64,000 nt of DNA, from contig NZ_JAUYVM010000026.1 in assembly GCF_030689305.1 (NCBI RefSeq), positions 1 to 64,000 of the forward strand. Direction: 5' to 3'. Of this stretch, positions 17,070 through 24,927 are shown one piece after another; the stretch's first letter is position 1, and the number at the start of each line of letters is the position of its first letter. Source of the stretch: Vibrio penaeicida (GTDB lineage Bacteria; Pseudomonadota; Gammaproteobacteria; Enterobacterales; Vibrionaceae). Position numbers and translations under genes: made by a program. The notes beneath the pieces are model-generated. The model searched no databases and was not told the origin of the DNA. It was given only the letters and a program-made list of their open reading frames with translations.

Positions 17070-17086
17070 ATTATACGAAATTTCGT
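17070..17086 (-). promoter_or_regulatory. -10 box and palindrome upstream of ytfK-like gene
   Basis: On the minus strand a perfect TATAAT (17070-17075) lies about 35 bases before the start codon. It abuts the perfect palindrome ACGAAATTTCGT (17075-17086), which would sit in the promoter spacer and could be an operator. No good -35 hexamer is seen. Confidence 0.45.
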
Positions 17087-17302
17087 GTGTCAGTATTGTG
17101 ACTGAACAGGGGTTAAATACAGCTTAATGCTATGTTTTCAGCGTTTTGTGCCGCCCTTGGCATTTTGGTGATATAAACGTCTCACTGGTGTGACGCTCTC
17201 CTCATTTTATGCCGCTAGCCCCTGTGAAAAATGCAGCAATACCGTGTCATGTTTTTATGACATTTATAAGAATAGACCATGTCAGAAATAAAAAAGTTTC
17301 AT

Positions 17303-17331
17303 GAAAAAAAAGCCCGATATAAATATCGGGC
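17303..17331 (-). terminator. Rho-independent terminator on minus strand
   Basis: The stem GCCCGATAT / ATATCGGGC is followed on the minus strand by eight T residues. It ends the candidate sRNA or the read-through transcript of the YbaK gene. Confidence 0.9.
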
Positions 17332-17459
17332 GAATAGTCACAGATGCATTACACAAAAAGTGGATTTAACTGATTAATTCAGCGGATTCACTTTCCTTGT
17401 TAAATGAGGGCTTTAAGCTCAATTGAGCAAGGGGAACTCATAATAACAAGTAACATTTA
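17304..17459 (-). ncRNA. Candidate intergenic small RNA (about 155 nt)
   Basis: A perfect TATAAT on the minus strand at 17466-17471 would start a transcript near 17459. It would run through a short palindrome (GCTCAATTGAGC) and an imperfect hairpin bounded by AAGTG / CACTT, and stop at a hairpin with a run of eight T residues at 17303-17331. The gap to the upstream protein stop (17578) is over 100 bases, so this need not be a 3' UTR. I do not recognise a known sRNA family. It could instead be the long 3' UTR of the YbaK gene, or a 3'-UTR-derived RNA. Confidence 0.45.
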
Positions 17460-17577
17460 CACTACATTATAATTATCAAGATCACTATTTATTCATTTAA
17501 ATAAGATAAAAATTCACTTGGTAAAATTATTAAATGTGACTTAGGTCTCATGGTGGGTGAAATTTGATAGGGTTTTA

Positions 17578-18075
17578 TTATTTTTGGGTTGGATTTTGAC
17601 GCGAAATTTCACTGATCGTCGGTGAGGCTAGCTTCAAAAGATCATCCAAATTAAGCTCAATCCCTGCCATATTAGAACCACTGCTGATGGTTACATGCTC
17701 TAATGAAATGATCTTCTTATCAAAAATAATGGGTATTGTCGTATCTAACAAAATAGGGGCGACGCAGCCAATTGAATAGCCAGTCACAGATTCAACTTCC
17801 AGAGCGGATGCACAAGTGATTCGCCTAGAGCTCAATACGGCGCGTACTTTTCTAGGGTCGGCTTGATCATTGCCTGAGACGCATGCGAGTACATAACGTC
17901 CCCCCATATCTTTGAGTAGAACGCATTTCACCATCATATTTGGTGAAATCCCTCGTTGGCGGGCTGCATCTTCAATGCTGATGGCTGGAGTTTTGTGAGG
18001 GAGCAAGTGAAAGGGCACTTGCTGCTCACTTAAGTATTGAGTAATACGAGTTTGTATTATCGGATTAGTCTTCAT
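17578..18075 (-). CDS. YbaK/aminoacyl-tRNA deacylase family protein
   Basis: A 165-residue YbaK-superfamily protein. It carries the PxxTIAIS-like start (HKTPAISIEDAARQRGISPNMMVKCVLLKD, in part), a catalytic-type Lys in MVKCVLLK, and the SVTGYSIGCVAPI segment typical of trans-editing deacylases. It differs from the other YbaK gene at 7105-7593, which has longer PrdX-type motifs; the two probably edit different mischarged tRNAs. Its start overlaps the last 11 bases of ygfZ, so they are translationally coupled. The exact substrate cannot be given. Confidence 0.8.
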   Translation of the reverse strand: MKTNPIIQTRITQYLSEQQVPFHLLPHKTPAISIEDAARQRGISPNMMVKCVLLKDMGGRYVLACVSGNDQADPRKVRAVLSSRRITCASALEVESVTGYSIGCVAPILLDTTIPIIFDKKIISLEHVTISSGSNMAGIELNLDDLLKLASPTISEISRQNPTQK

Positions 18076-19030
18076 CTAAGGAATAAGGTAAAGGCAGTAT
18101 TGACCAAGTTGTTCCTTCTTGCCCTTTCACTCGAAGTTGTGTCCCTTCTTCAAGGTTGTTTGGCAAAATAATCAGCCCCTCAGCAGCACCGTCTTGATAT
18201 TCAAATTGCGTGATTAGGTGACCAGCACCACGCCAATTTTCACCTACTGCACGCTCTATTTCTGCCTGTTCAGGAAGAGCCTCAAGAATATTGCCGGCTA
18301 CACGGTAAAGTGCTCGCTTGTTGGTTCCTCTGTATTTCGCTCGTGCAACCATCTCCTGACCGGTATAGCAGCCTTTGGTAAAACTAATACCTCCCAAGGC
18401 TTGGAGGTTCATTGCTTGTGGGATATGTTGAGATTGCTCTTTTTCATCGACACGAGGAAGCGCTTCTTCAATATCGTATTTATCCCACAGTGACTCATGA
18501 ACCACAGCATCGCGTTGATCTTCAAATAAGCGTTCCGCGATTGATGATTCGAGCACCAATAACCAACGTTTATTGCTTATGCGAACGGCAGTTCCACCTT
18601 CTATACTACGCACATTACTGCGGCTGTCACTGAGGGTGTCAATCCAATTTTCGGCGTCGTTACCGCTAATACCAACCAGTACATCAGCCCCTTCCTCGAT
18701 GGTGACTTTTGAGAATACTGCGTACTTTTTAATCTCGGTAAGCTCGGTTGCTAATGCACTTTTACGATGCACTATGGCAAAACCTTCATTGTGGTGAAAC
18801 ATGTTAAAAATGCTCCACATCTTTCCCTTTGCATCACAATGAGCACCGTAAGTCGACTCAGAAAGTTCTAATGAAACCACATCACACGTAACTTGACCTT
18901 GAAGGTACGACTTTTTGTCTTCGCCTACAAAAGTAATGATGCCCCAAGAAGGTAGAGGGCAAATAGCGAATTCTGGTAACTCAGTCTGAGTGGATAATGA
19001 GATGGAAGATAAGTTTTCAAGCCAATCCAT
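18065..19030 (-). CDS. ygfZ: tRNA-modifying protein YgfZ (Fe-S cluster assembly)
   Basis: Folate-binding protein related to GcvT that supports maturation or repair of Fe-S enzymes such as MiaB. The diagnostic motif KGCYTGQEMVARAKYRG, with the essential Cys, is present at about residues 219-235, and the N-terminal FVGEDKKSYLQGQVTCDV matches the family. Length 321 (E. coli 326). It lies next to sdhE-ygfX, divergently, as in enterobacteria. The downstream YbaK gene overlaps it by 11 bases. Confidence 0.93.
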   Translation of the reverse strand: MDWLENLSSISLSTQTELPEFAICPLPSWGIITFVGEDKKSYLQGQVTCDVVSLELSESTYGAHCDAKGKMWSIFNMFHHNEGFAIVHRKSALATELTEIKKYAVFSKVTIEEGADVLVGISGNDAENWIDTLSDSRSNVRSIEGGTAVRISNKRWLLVLESSIAERLFEDQRDAVVHESLWDKYDIEEALPRVDEKEQSQHIPQAMNLQALGGISFTKGCYTGQEMVARAKYRGTNKRALYRVAGNILEALPEQAEIERAVGENWRGAGHLITQFEYQDGAAEGLIILPNNLEEGTQLRVKGQEGTTWSILPLPYSLDED

Positions 19031-19074
19031 TGTTTCTAAACCTTAAGAGATGTTTGATGTCAGTATGTTAATGC

Positions 19075-19170
19075 TATACCTAAGCAACCTCAAGGCGTTC
19101 GATGCTCAGAACGAAGCAACTTTGCTTTCTATACTTTTCATTAGCAGAGGGGAAGTTGAGGTTGGTTAAT
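19075..19170. repeat. Imperfect palindromic element between ygfZ and sdhE
   Basis: TAAGCAACCTCAA at 19081-19093 and TTGAGGTTGGTTA at 19156-19168 form a 12-of-13 inverted repeat. The left end, TATACCTAAG, resembles the terminus TATACCCAAG of the element at 19927-20191. It may be a short relative of the same dispersed family. Confidence 0.45.
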
Positions 19171-19271
19171 CTAAATGACGAGAGCAAATCACACTCTGTG
19201 ACTCGCATAATAGCTGTAGGGTAATGAGATTGATACACTGCCCCCACAAAGGAGTCATCAAAGGAATAATA

Positions 19272-19532
19272 ATGTACACCGCCGAAGAAAAAGCCCGAAT
19301 TAAATGGGCATGTCGCCGTGGGATGTTAGAACTTGACGTAGTTATCATGCCATTTTTTGAAGAGCAATTTGAAAGCTTGTCGGAACAAGAACAAAAAGAT
19401 TTTGTTTCTCTTCTTGAGTGCGATGATCCTGATTTATTTACTTGGATTATGGGGCACGGAAGAAGTGACAATTTAAGTCATGCTTCTATGATAGACAAAG
19501 TCGTTGCATACAACCTCAGCAAAGTTCGCTAA
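19272..19532 (+). CDS. sdhE: FAD assembly factor SdhE
   Basis: An 86-residue protein that helps attach FAD covalently to SdhA and FrdA (E. coli YgfY/CptB). The conserved KARIKWACRRGMLELDVVIMPFFE region contains the RGMLELD motif required for flavinylation. The start at 19272 (MYTAEEKARI) has AAGGA ten bases ahead; an upstream ATG at 19224 has no ribosome site. ygfX overlaps its 3' end by 29 bases, the usual sdhE-ygfX operon. NadB, itself an SdhA-like flavoprotein, is the next gene but binds FAD non-covalently. Confidence 0.94.
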   Translation: MYTAEEKARIKWACRRGMLELDVVIMPFFEEQFESLSEQEQKDFVSLLECDDPDLFTWIMGHGRSDNLSHASMIDKVVAYNLSKVR

Positions 19533-19923
19533 TTTAAAATTATCCCTAAGTGCCCGGCTATGCCAGCTTTTTGTTCTGGCAATGCTTAGTTGGGCACTTG
19601 CTGCTTCCCCAGCACCAATTGTCCTAACGCTATTTGTGTTCACAGCAATTCTGATCCCTTTGTTATCCCAATTCATCCGTCCTTCCTCGGAAATTACGCT
19701 GGCATGGAACGAGAGCAGTGAATTCAGAATCAATCAAGAAAAGAAGATTTTGGATCGCGCTTGGTTAGAATGTTCTGCTTTAGTGACTTTACTCATTTTT
19801 GACGACAAATCGAGACTATTGGTTTGGCGAGATACCTGTTCTGACAAGGAGTATCGAGCGTTGCTCCGCCATTTACGTTGGCAAAAAGGCAATAAAAAAG
19901 AGCACTCATCAAGTGCTCTTTAA
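19504..19923 (+). CDS. ygfX: YgfX/CptA-type membrane protein
   Basis: A 139-residue protein with two N-terminal membrane segments (about 17-36 and 38-58) and a soluble C-terminal half ending in ELLRxL-like (YRALLRHLRWQK). This is the layout of E. coli YgfX (CptA), which was described as a toxin inhibiting FtsZ and MreB polymerisation, with sdhE first named its antitoxin. It most likely starts at TTG 19504 inside sdhE, since no ATG is found before the first membrane segment. Identification relies mostly on position and topology. Confidence 0.78.
   Translation: MHTTSAKFANLKLSLSARLCQLFVLAMLSWALAASPAPIVLTLFVFTAILIPLLSQFIRPSSEITLAWNESSEFRINQEKKILDRAWLECSALVTLLIFDDKSRLLVWRDTCSDKEYRALLRHLRWQKGNKKEHSSSAL
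19896..19923 (+). terminator. Terminator overlapping the ygfX stop codon
   Basis: The stem AAAGAGCACT / AGTGCTCTTT spans the last codons of ygfX and its stop. The T run is short, so it is a modest terminator. Confidence 0.6.
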
Positions 19924-19926
19924 ATG

Positions 19927-20191
19927 TATACCCAAGTGACTTCAAGATGCTTGGTTCAGCGAGAATTAATAGGCTTTCAGGCAAGGCATCGGTTTGAAGA
20001 TCTAGAAGTCTAAATCAAGAGTCGATAACGCAGCATGAAAGCCTATTAAACTCGCCCTTGGGAGCACATATTCTGTACCACTTCATCGTCAAAGAACTTG
20101 GAAAGGACCTGTCATTACGCTGCGTTCTCTTCCTTGAATTGGACCAGAATATGCTGCTCTGAATCATACATCTTGAGATCACTTGGGTATA
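19927..20191. repeat. MITE-like imperfect palindrome, 265 bp
   Basis: The ends are inverted repeats of 24 bases that match at 21 positions; each terminal 10 bases read TATACCCAAG inwards. A perfect internal 14-bp inverted repeat (TTAATAGGCTTTCA at 19966-19979 and its complement at 20036-20049) and a third pair (AACGCAGC 20027-20034 / GCTGCGTT 20119-20126) build a large cruciform-like structure. No coding potential is seen. The form is that of a non-autonomous element (MITE or ERIC-like) sitting between ygfX and nadB. Confidence 0.7.
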
Positions 20192-20217
20192 TTCATTACA
20201 CCGAAAAATAGTAAAAA

Positions 20218-21828
20218 CTAAAACTTTTCGGGGATTAAAATAGTCGGTCCACTATTGTCAGCCAATTCTGGATAATCCAATGTGTAATGCAGACCACGGC
20301 TTTCCTTTCGTTCCATAGCACAACGAACCATGAGCTCTGCTACTTGCAGCAGGTTACGAAGCTCTAATAGGTTATTGGATACACGGAAATTGCTGTAATA
20401 CTCATGAGTTTCTTGTTGCAGCAATTGAATGCGGCGCAATGCGCGCTCTAATCGCTTATCGGTTCGTACAATTCCCATGTAGTCCCACATAAATAATCGC
20501 AACTCGTGCCAGTTATGTTGAATCACAACTTCTTCATCTGAACAAAGAACTTGGCTCTCATCCCATTCAGGTAAGGAGCCCGCCAGTTCGGCGTCACTAA
20601 TTTTGTTAATGATGTCTTCCGCAGCAGAACGTGCATACACAACACACTCGAGAAGAGAATTAGAGGCCATTCTATTTGCACCGTGCAGACCGGTATAACT
20701 CACTTCGCCTATTGCATAAAGATGGTTTAAGTCCGTTACACCTTGTTGATCAACCATTACACCACCACAAGTGTAGTGGGCGGCTGGGACTATGGGGATC
20801 GGCTCCTTAGTCATGTCGATACCAAGGTCTTTCAGGCGCATATCGATGGTTGGAAAGTGTTTCGTGACAAATTCAGGGTCTTTATGGCTTATGTCGAGGT
20901 ACATGCAATCTGCACCCAGTCGCTTCATCTCAAAATCAATAGCACGTGCAACGACATCACGCGGCGCGAGTTCCTCTCGCTTATCAAAATCTTGCATGAA
21001 ACGCGAGCCGTCTGGTCTTCTTAAATACGCTCCTTCCCCTCGCAGAGCTTCAGTCAGCAAGAAATTGCGAGCTTCAGGGTGGAAGAGACATGTTGGGTGG
21101 AACTGATTGAATTCTAAATTGGCAACGCGACAACCTGCTCGCCATGCCATTGCAATTCCATCTCCAGAGGATACATCAGGGTTAGAAGTGTATTGATACA
21201 CTTTAGAAGCGCCACCCGTGGCCAACACAACAAACTTAGCCCTGACAGTTTCGACGTGTTCTTGATTCCTGTTCCATATATACGCACCAATGACTTTTTT
21301 CTTATCACCGCCAATTTTGTCTTCGGTGATCAGATCCAAGGCATTGTGGCGTTCCAATACATGAATGTTTGGATGGCTGTGTGCGTTATCCTGAAGAGAT
21401 GTTTGCATTGCCATACCTGTTGCATCTGCCGCATGCAGAATGCGTCGGTGGCTATGACCACCCTCACGAGTTAGGTGGTAGCGTGGGCTTTCGTCTGAAT
21501 CGTTTTCTTCACGATCAAAGGGAACCCCACCGTCGATTAACCACTGAACACTTTCTTTTGCATTCTCGGCAATGAACTTAACGGTATCTTCTTCGCATAT
21601 TCCACCACCAGCGATTTGGGTGTCCTGAACATGCGATTCAATGCTGTCCGATTCGTCAAAAACAGCTGCAATACCGCCCTGAGCATAGTATGTGGCCCCT
21701 TCACTACGAGGTCCTTTACTCAACACAATGACTTTGCCATGTGGCGCTACTCGCAATGCGAGGGACAATCCTGCCGCACCACTGCCAACCACTAATACAT
21801 CGCATTGATGTTCTCGGTTATCGTTCAT
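20218..21828 (-). CDS. nadB: L-aspartate oxidase
   Basis: FAD flavoprotein that oxidises L-aspartate to iminoaspartate, the first step of NAD synthesis; partner of NadA. The N-terminal FAD fold DVLVVGSGAAGLSLAL, the KGPRSEGATYYAQGGIAAVFDESDS region, the HPTCLFHPEARNFLLTEALRGEGA active-site block, and TCGGVMVDQQG are all present. The 536-residue length is standard (E. coli 540). It is divergent from rpoE, as in E. coli and V. cholerae. No terminator is seen before the palindromic element downstream, whose structure might serve that end. Confidence 0.96.
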   Translation of the reverse strand: MNDNREHQCDVLVVGSGAAGLSLALRVAPHGKVIVLSKGPRSEGATYYAQGGIAAVFDESDSIESHVQDTQIAGGGICEEDTVKFIAENAKESVQWLIDGGVPFDREENDSDESPRYHLTREGGHSHRRILHAADATGMAMQTSLQDNAHSHPNIHVLERHNALDLITEDKIGGDKKKVIGAYIWNRNQEHVETVRAKFVVLATGGASKVYQYTSNPDVSSGDGIAMAWRAGCRVANLEFNQFHPTCLFHPEARNFLLTEALRGEGAYLRRPDGSRFMQDFDKREELAPRDVVARAIDFEMKRLGADCMYLDISHKDPEFVTKHFPTIDMRLKDLGIDMTKEPIPIVPAAHYTCGGVMVDQQGVTDLNHLYAIGEVSYTGLHGANRMASNSLLECVVYARSAAEDIINKISDAELAGSLPEWDESQVLCSDEEVVIQHNWHELRLFMWDYMGIVRTDKRLERALRRIQLLQQETHEYYSNFRVSNNLLELRNLLQVAELMVRCAMERKESRGLHYTLDYPELADNSGPTILIPEKF

Positions 21829-22147
21829 ATAACTTTAAAAATCCCAGGTTATCTTAGAGCCTGCCCAAATTGACTCTATAAGCAATTAGCTTTTGGCTAA
21901 TCCCATAACGCATATCTTCTTGGTGGTGTTTATTATCTTTATCTGCACCCGTTTGAGCAAATACAATGAAGGTTACATCACATTGCCAGACAAATTTGTT
22001 AAAAAAAATTCGTCGGATTGAACTTTCTTTGACTATATCAGTCACAATAGTGCTCATGTAGGCGGTGGTGTCAATACTACATTTGACAGAACTTAATGTT
22101 CATACCTGTGAAGGTAGGGGCAAATAACAATAGGAGTGGACGCTCGA
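21829..22147. other. Divergent nadB-rpoE control region
   Basis: This 319-base gap holds the promoters for nadB (minus) and the sigma-E operon (plus). No gene is supported. A sigma-E-like element is listed separately; a TTGACA hexamer at 22083-22088 might belong to a second, sigma-70 promoter for rpoE but lacks a good -10 partner. Confidence 0.5.
22020..22046 (+). promoter_or_regulatory. Possible sigma-E promoter of rpoE
   Basis: GAACTT at 22020-22025, a 16-base spacer and TCACA at 22042-22046 resemble the sigma-E consensus GAACTT-N16-TCTGA. Autoregulation of rpoE is known in E. coli and V. cholerae. The -10 part matches weakly, so this is a candidate only. Confidence 0.35.
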
Positions 22148-22726
22148 ATGAGCGAGCAGTTAACTGATCAAGTACTAATTGAGCGTGTCCAACGAGGAGA
22201 TAAACAAGCATTCAATCTTTTGGTTATCAAATATCAAAACAAAGTTTGCAACTTGATTTCTCGATATATAAACAACTCTGGTGATGTTGCAGACGTTGCA
22301 CAAGAGGCTTTTATTAAGGCGTATAGAGCCATCCCAAATTTTCGGGGAGAAAGTGCGTTTTATACTTGGTTATACCGGATCGCCGTTAATACAGCTAAAA
22401 ATCATATTGTTGCCCAAGGGCGCAGACCTCCCGCAACCGATTTGGATGCAGAAGAGGCCGAATATTACGAAAGCGGTAGCGCATTAAAAGAAATATCGAA
22501 CCCAGAGAACATTACGCTGTCCAAAGAATTGAAACAGGTTGTTTTCGAAGCGATTGAAGCGTTACCAGAAGATTTAAAAACAGCAATGACATTACGAGAA
22601 TTGGATGGTCTTAGCTATGAAGAGATAGCCGAGGTTATGGATTGCCCTGTCGGGACGGTTCGTTCTCGTATATTCCGTGCTCGTGAGGCGGTTGAGAAGA
22701 AAATTCAACCACTTCTACAGCGTTAG
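22148..22726 (+). CDS. rpoE: RNA polymerase sigma factor RpoE (sigma-E)
   Basis: ECF sigma factor of the envelope stress response. The 192-residue protein has region 2 (DVAQEAFIKAYRAIPNFRGESAFYTWLYRIA, in part) and region 4 (TLRELDGLSYEEIAEVMDCPVGTVRSRIFRAREAV, in part). It is nearly identical in pattern to V. cholerae RpoE. The start is set at the ATG at 22148 (MSEQLTDQ) with AGGAG upstream; a GTG at 22136 in frame is less likely. It heads the rpoE-rseA-rseB-rseC operon, with lepA and lepB beyond. Confidence 0.97.
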   Translation: MSEQLTDQVLIERVQRGDKQAFNLLVIKYQNKVCNLISRYINNSGDVADVAQEAFIKAYRAIPNFRGESAFYTWLYRIAVNTAKNHIVAQGRRPPATDLDAEEAEYYESGSALKEISNPENITLSKELKQVVFEAIEALPEDLKTAMTLRELDGLSYEEIAEVMDCPVGTVRSRIFRAREAVEKKIQPLLQR

Positions 22727-22751
22727 ACCAATGAGTTAAATGGTGAAAATA

Positions 22752-23369
22752 ATGGCTGACAAAGAACAACTTTCAGCACTCATGGATGGAGAAAGCGTGG
22801 ATCAGGCTCTGATTTCAGAACTGGAGCACGATGCAGAAGGTCTGGAGTCTTGGCAGAACTATCACTTAATTGGTGATGTAATGAGGGGGGAAGATCCAAA
22901 ACGCGCTGATTGGGATATTGCAAACAGTGTTGCGTTGGCGTTAGACAAGGAACCGGTTCATTCTCCAATGCACGTATCGGATCATGTTGTCACACCTGCT
23001 ATTGAGTCACAGCCGACTCCTGAGGTTGCACGTGTAAGTATGCCAGGTTGGATGACTCAATTTGGTCAAGTTGCCATGGCAGCCTGTGTTTCACTGGTTG
23101 TGATTCTGGGTGTGCAGCAATACAACGGTCAGAGTGGTTTACAGTCAGAAAATGAACTTCCAGTACTGCAAACTATCCCAGTGATTGGCAGCGCAGAACC
23201 TGTAAGCTTGGCACAGGAGCCGATTACTCCTTCTTCTAATGAAGCACAGTTGATGGAGCAACGTAAGCGTGTGAACGCTTTACTTCAAGATTACAGTATG
23301 CAATTGCGCCTAAATAGTGCAGTTATGGAAGAAGAAGTCGCGCACCCTACTAAATCGGATCTAGAATGA
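22752..23369 (+). CDS. rseA: Anti-sigma-E factor RseA
   Basis: Single-pass inner-membrane anti-sigma factor. The N-terminal cytoplasmic domain (MADKEQLSALMDGE...) sequesters RpoE, a membrane segment lies at about residues 98-116 (FGQVAMAACVSLVVILGVQ), and the periplasmic tail interacts with RseB and is cut by DegS. The protein is 205 residues. The ATG at 22752 is preferred over a GTG at 22740. It overlaps rseB by 4 bases (ATGA). Confidence 0.93.
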   Translation: MADKEQLSALMDGESVDQALISELEHDAEGLESWQNYHLIGDVMRGEDPKRADWDIANSVALALDKEPVHSPMHVSDHVVTPAIESQPTPEVARVSMPGWMTQFGQVAMAACVSLVVILGVQQYNGQSGLQSENELPVLQTIPVIGSAEPVSLAQEPITPSSNEAQLMEQRKRVNALLQDYSMQLRLNSAVMEEEVAHPTKSDLE

Positions 23370-24325
23370 AAAAAATCCTGATCAGTGTGCTGGCACTGTT
23401 CAGTTTGAATGTACACGCCGCCTCTGCAGAGGAGATCTCTGCTGAGGCGTTGTTGCATCAAATGAACGAAGCAAGTCAGCAATTGAGCTATGAGCTGTCT
23501 TATATTCAAATCAAGAAAAACAGTATAGAACCTCTCCTTTACCGACATGGTCGCCGAGATGATAAGCAATTTGCTCGCTTGGTATACCTTAGCGGTCCTT
23601 CTCGTGAAGTTATTCGACGAGATAATGAGATAAGTTACTTTGAACCAGGAGTGGATCCATTTTCAATCGAATCTGGAGAAATGGTTGCGCCGCTGATCCC
23701 ATTGATCAATACCAATGTAACGGTATTGGAAGATCACTATGATTTTGTCAAGCTGGGGCGAGCACGCGAAGCTGGGACGCCTTGCCAAGTCATTCGTATC
23801 GTCCCGAAAGATGGGCAAAGATACTCTTATGTTCTTTGGGTCGATGAACGCACACATCTTCCTCTTCGTGCAGATTTAGTTGATCGTGATGGCGAAGTCT
23901 TAGAGCAATATCGCACCATTTCCTACGCAGTAAACGATAAGATTTTTGATCTGCTTTCAAGGTTGGGTGAAGCTCAATTACCCGACGCTATTTCTTTGCC
24001 TGAAAGTGAAGCCAAAAGTTCGTTCTGGCAAGTGGGCTGGGTTCCCAATGGGTTTAAAGCGAACCCAATGAATCGATACAGAATGGGGATGACCAATAAA
24101 GTAGTTGAAAGCCAAATGTTTAACGATGGCCTTTTTAGCTTTTCTGTGTATGTATCTGAAAAAGATGACCTTTCTTTGAAAGGGCAACTGGTTCGCCAAG
24201 GTCGCCGTACTCTACATAGTTTTGTAAGCGGTAACGTAGAGGTTTCGGTCGTCGGTGATATTCCTCCCTCAACGGCCAAACGTGTGGCACAATCTGTCAC
24301 TATGACGGCTAACAAAACCCAGTAA
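23366..24325 (+). CDS. rseB: Sigma-E regulatory protein RseB
   Basis: Periplasmic protein of the MucB/RseB family that binds RseA and shields it from DegS; it senses mislocalised lipopolysaccharide or lipoproteins. A signal peptide is evident (residues 1-22, cleavage near AASA|EE). The family segments YELSYIQIKKNSIEPLLYRHG (in part) and VLWVDERTHLPLRADLVDRDGEVLEQ are present. Length 319. It starts inside the last codons of rseA, so the two are coupled. Confidence 0.93.
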   Translation: MKKILISVLALFSLNVHAASAEEISAEALLHQMNEASQQLSYELSYIQIKKNSIEPLLYRHGRRDDKQFARLVYLSGPSREVIRRDNEISYFEPGVDPFSIESGEMVAPLIPLINTNVTVLEDHYDFVKLGRAREAGTPCQVIRIVPKDGQRYSYVLWVDERTHLPLRADLVDRDGEVLEQYRTISYAVNDKIFDLLSRLGEAQLPDAISLPESEAKSSFWQVGWVPNGFKANPMNRYRMGMTNKVVESQMFNDGLFSFSVYVSEKDDLSLKGQLVRQGRRTLHSFVSGNVEVSVVGDIPPSTAKRVAQSVTMTANKTQ

Positions 24326-24331
24326 CACATT

Positions 24332-24835
24332 ATGATGACGGCACTAGCGACGGTGGTCGCGAGTAACCCTTCCAAGTCTGGATTCCGAATCCAATTAAGC
24401 TGCGAGCAACAAACCAGTTGCTCCAGCTGTTCATCTCAAAAAAGCTGCGGCACTGGTGTCGTATCTAAAGCTTTTGGCAATAAAGCACATGCTTGGTATT
24501 TGGAGTCAAAGCAGTCTTTGACTCCGGGGCAAGTCGTGGAGATCGGTTTGCCAGAACAACAGTTGTTGCAATCGGCTGCTTTAATTTATTTGTCTCCCAT
24601 CGCATTTTTGTTTTTAGGGGCACTCTTGGGGCATTTCTGGCTTCAGCCAATGCTAGGTTCTGGTGAACTGGCTGTCATAGCAGTATCAGCGTTGTTTGCA
24701 TGGGTAGGAACCCTTTGCGCTAAGCATTGGACTGGGAAATTAGAGCGAGAATCTGAGGATAAAGTGTCCCTAATTCGCGTGCTAGGGAGTCCTTTGACAG
24801 GAATTGCTACATTTCCTGATAGCGACAAGCCCTGA
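24332..24835 (+). CDS. rseC: SoxR-reducing system protein RseC
   Basis: Inner-membrane protein with a Cys-rich N-terminal segment (CEQQTSCSSCSSQKSCG) and two membrane segments at about residues 76-97 and 101-122. In E. coli RseC works with the Rsx complex to re-reduce SoxR; homologues link to RnfB-type electron transfer. It is 167 residues, 6 bases after rseB, completing the rpoE-rseABC operon. Two tandem ATG codons (24332, 24335) leave the start uncertain by one residue. Confidence 0.92.
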   Translation: MMTALATVVASNPSKSGFRIQLSCEQQTSCSSCSSQKSCGTGVVSKAFGNKAHAWYLESKQSLTPGQVVEIGLPEQQLLQSAALIYLSPIAFLFLGALLGHFWLQPMLGSGELAVIAVSALFAWVGTLCAKHWTGKLERESEDKVSLIRVLGSPLTGIATFPDSDKP

Positions 24836-24927
24836 AATTGGGTAGAATCTGCCAACTTGATCGAAATACCAACAAATGAACGGTATTTCTCCCATCCATT
24901 TTTGTAAGAGTTTAGTCACACCAACCT

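Larger units (their letters stand above)
17039..17577. other. Gene-poor gap of 540 bases with a candidate sRNA
   Basis: No protein gene with a convincing ribosome site is visible on either strand. The left half carries the ytfK promoter region. The right half holds, on the minus strand, a perfect -10 box (17466-17471), a structured stretch and a strong terminator (17303-17331), listed separately as a candidate sRNA. Confidence 0.6.

Noticed and set aside
17279..17377. Possible 32-residue peptide on the plus strand across the terminator stem
   Set aside because: It has no ribosome site and overlaps a clear terminator hairpin on the other strand; coincidental.
17379..17450. Tiny 18-codon open frame in the candidate sRNA on the minus strand (MLLVIMSSPCSIELKALI)
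   Set aside because: It is too short to support without translation data; no regulatory codon pattern or strong ribosome site was seen, so I did not call a leader peptide.
23974..24375. Open frame of 133 codons antisense to rseB/rseC
   Set aside because: It lies opposite two conserved genes and has no start context or similarity.
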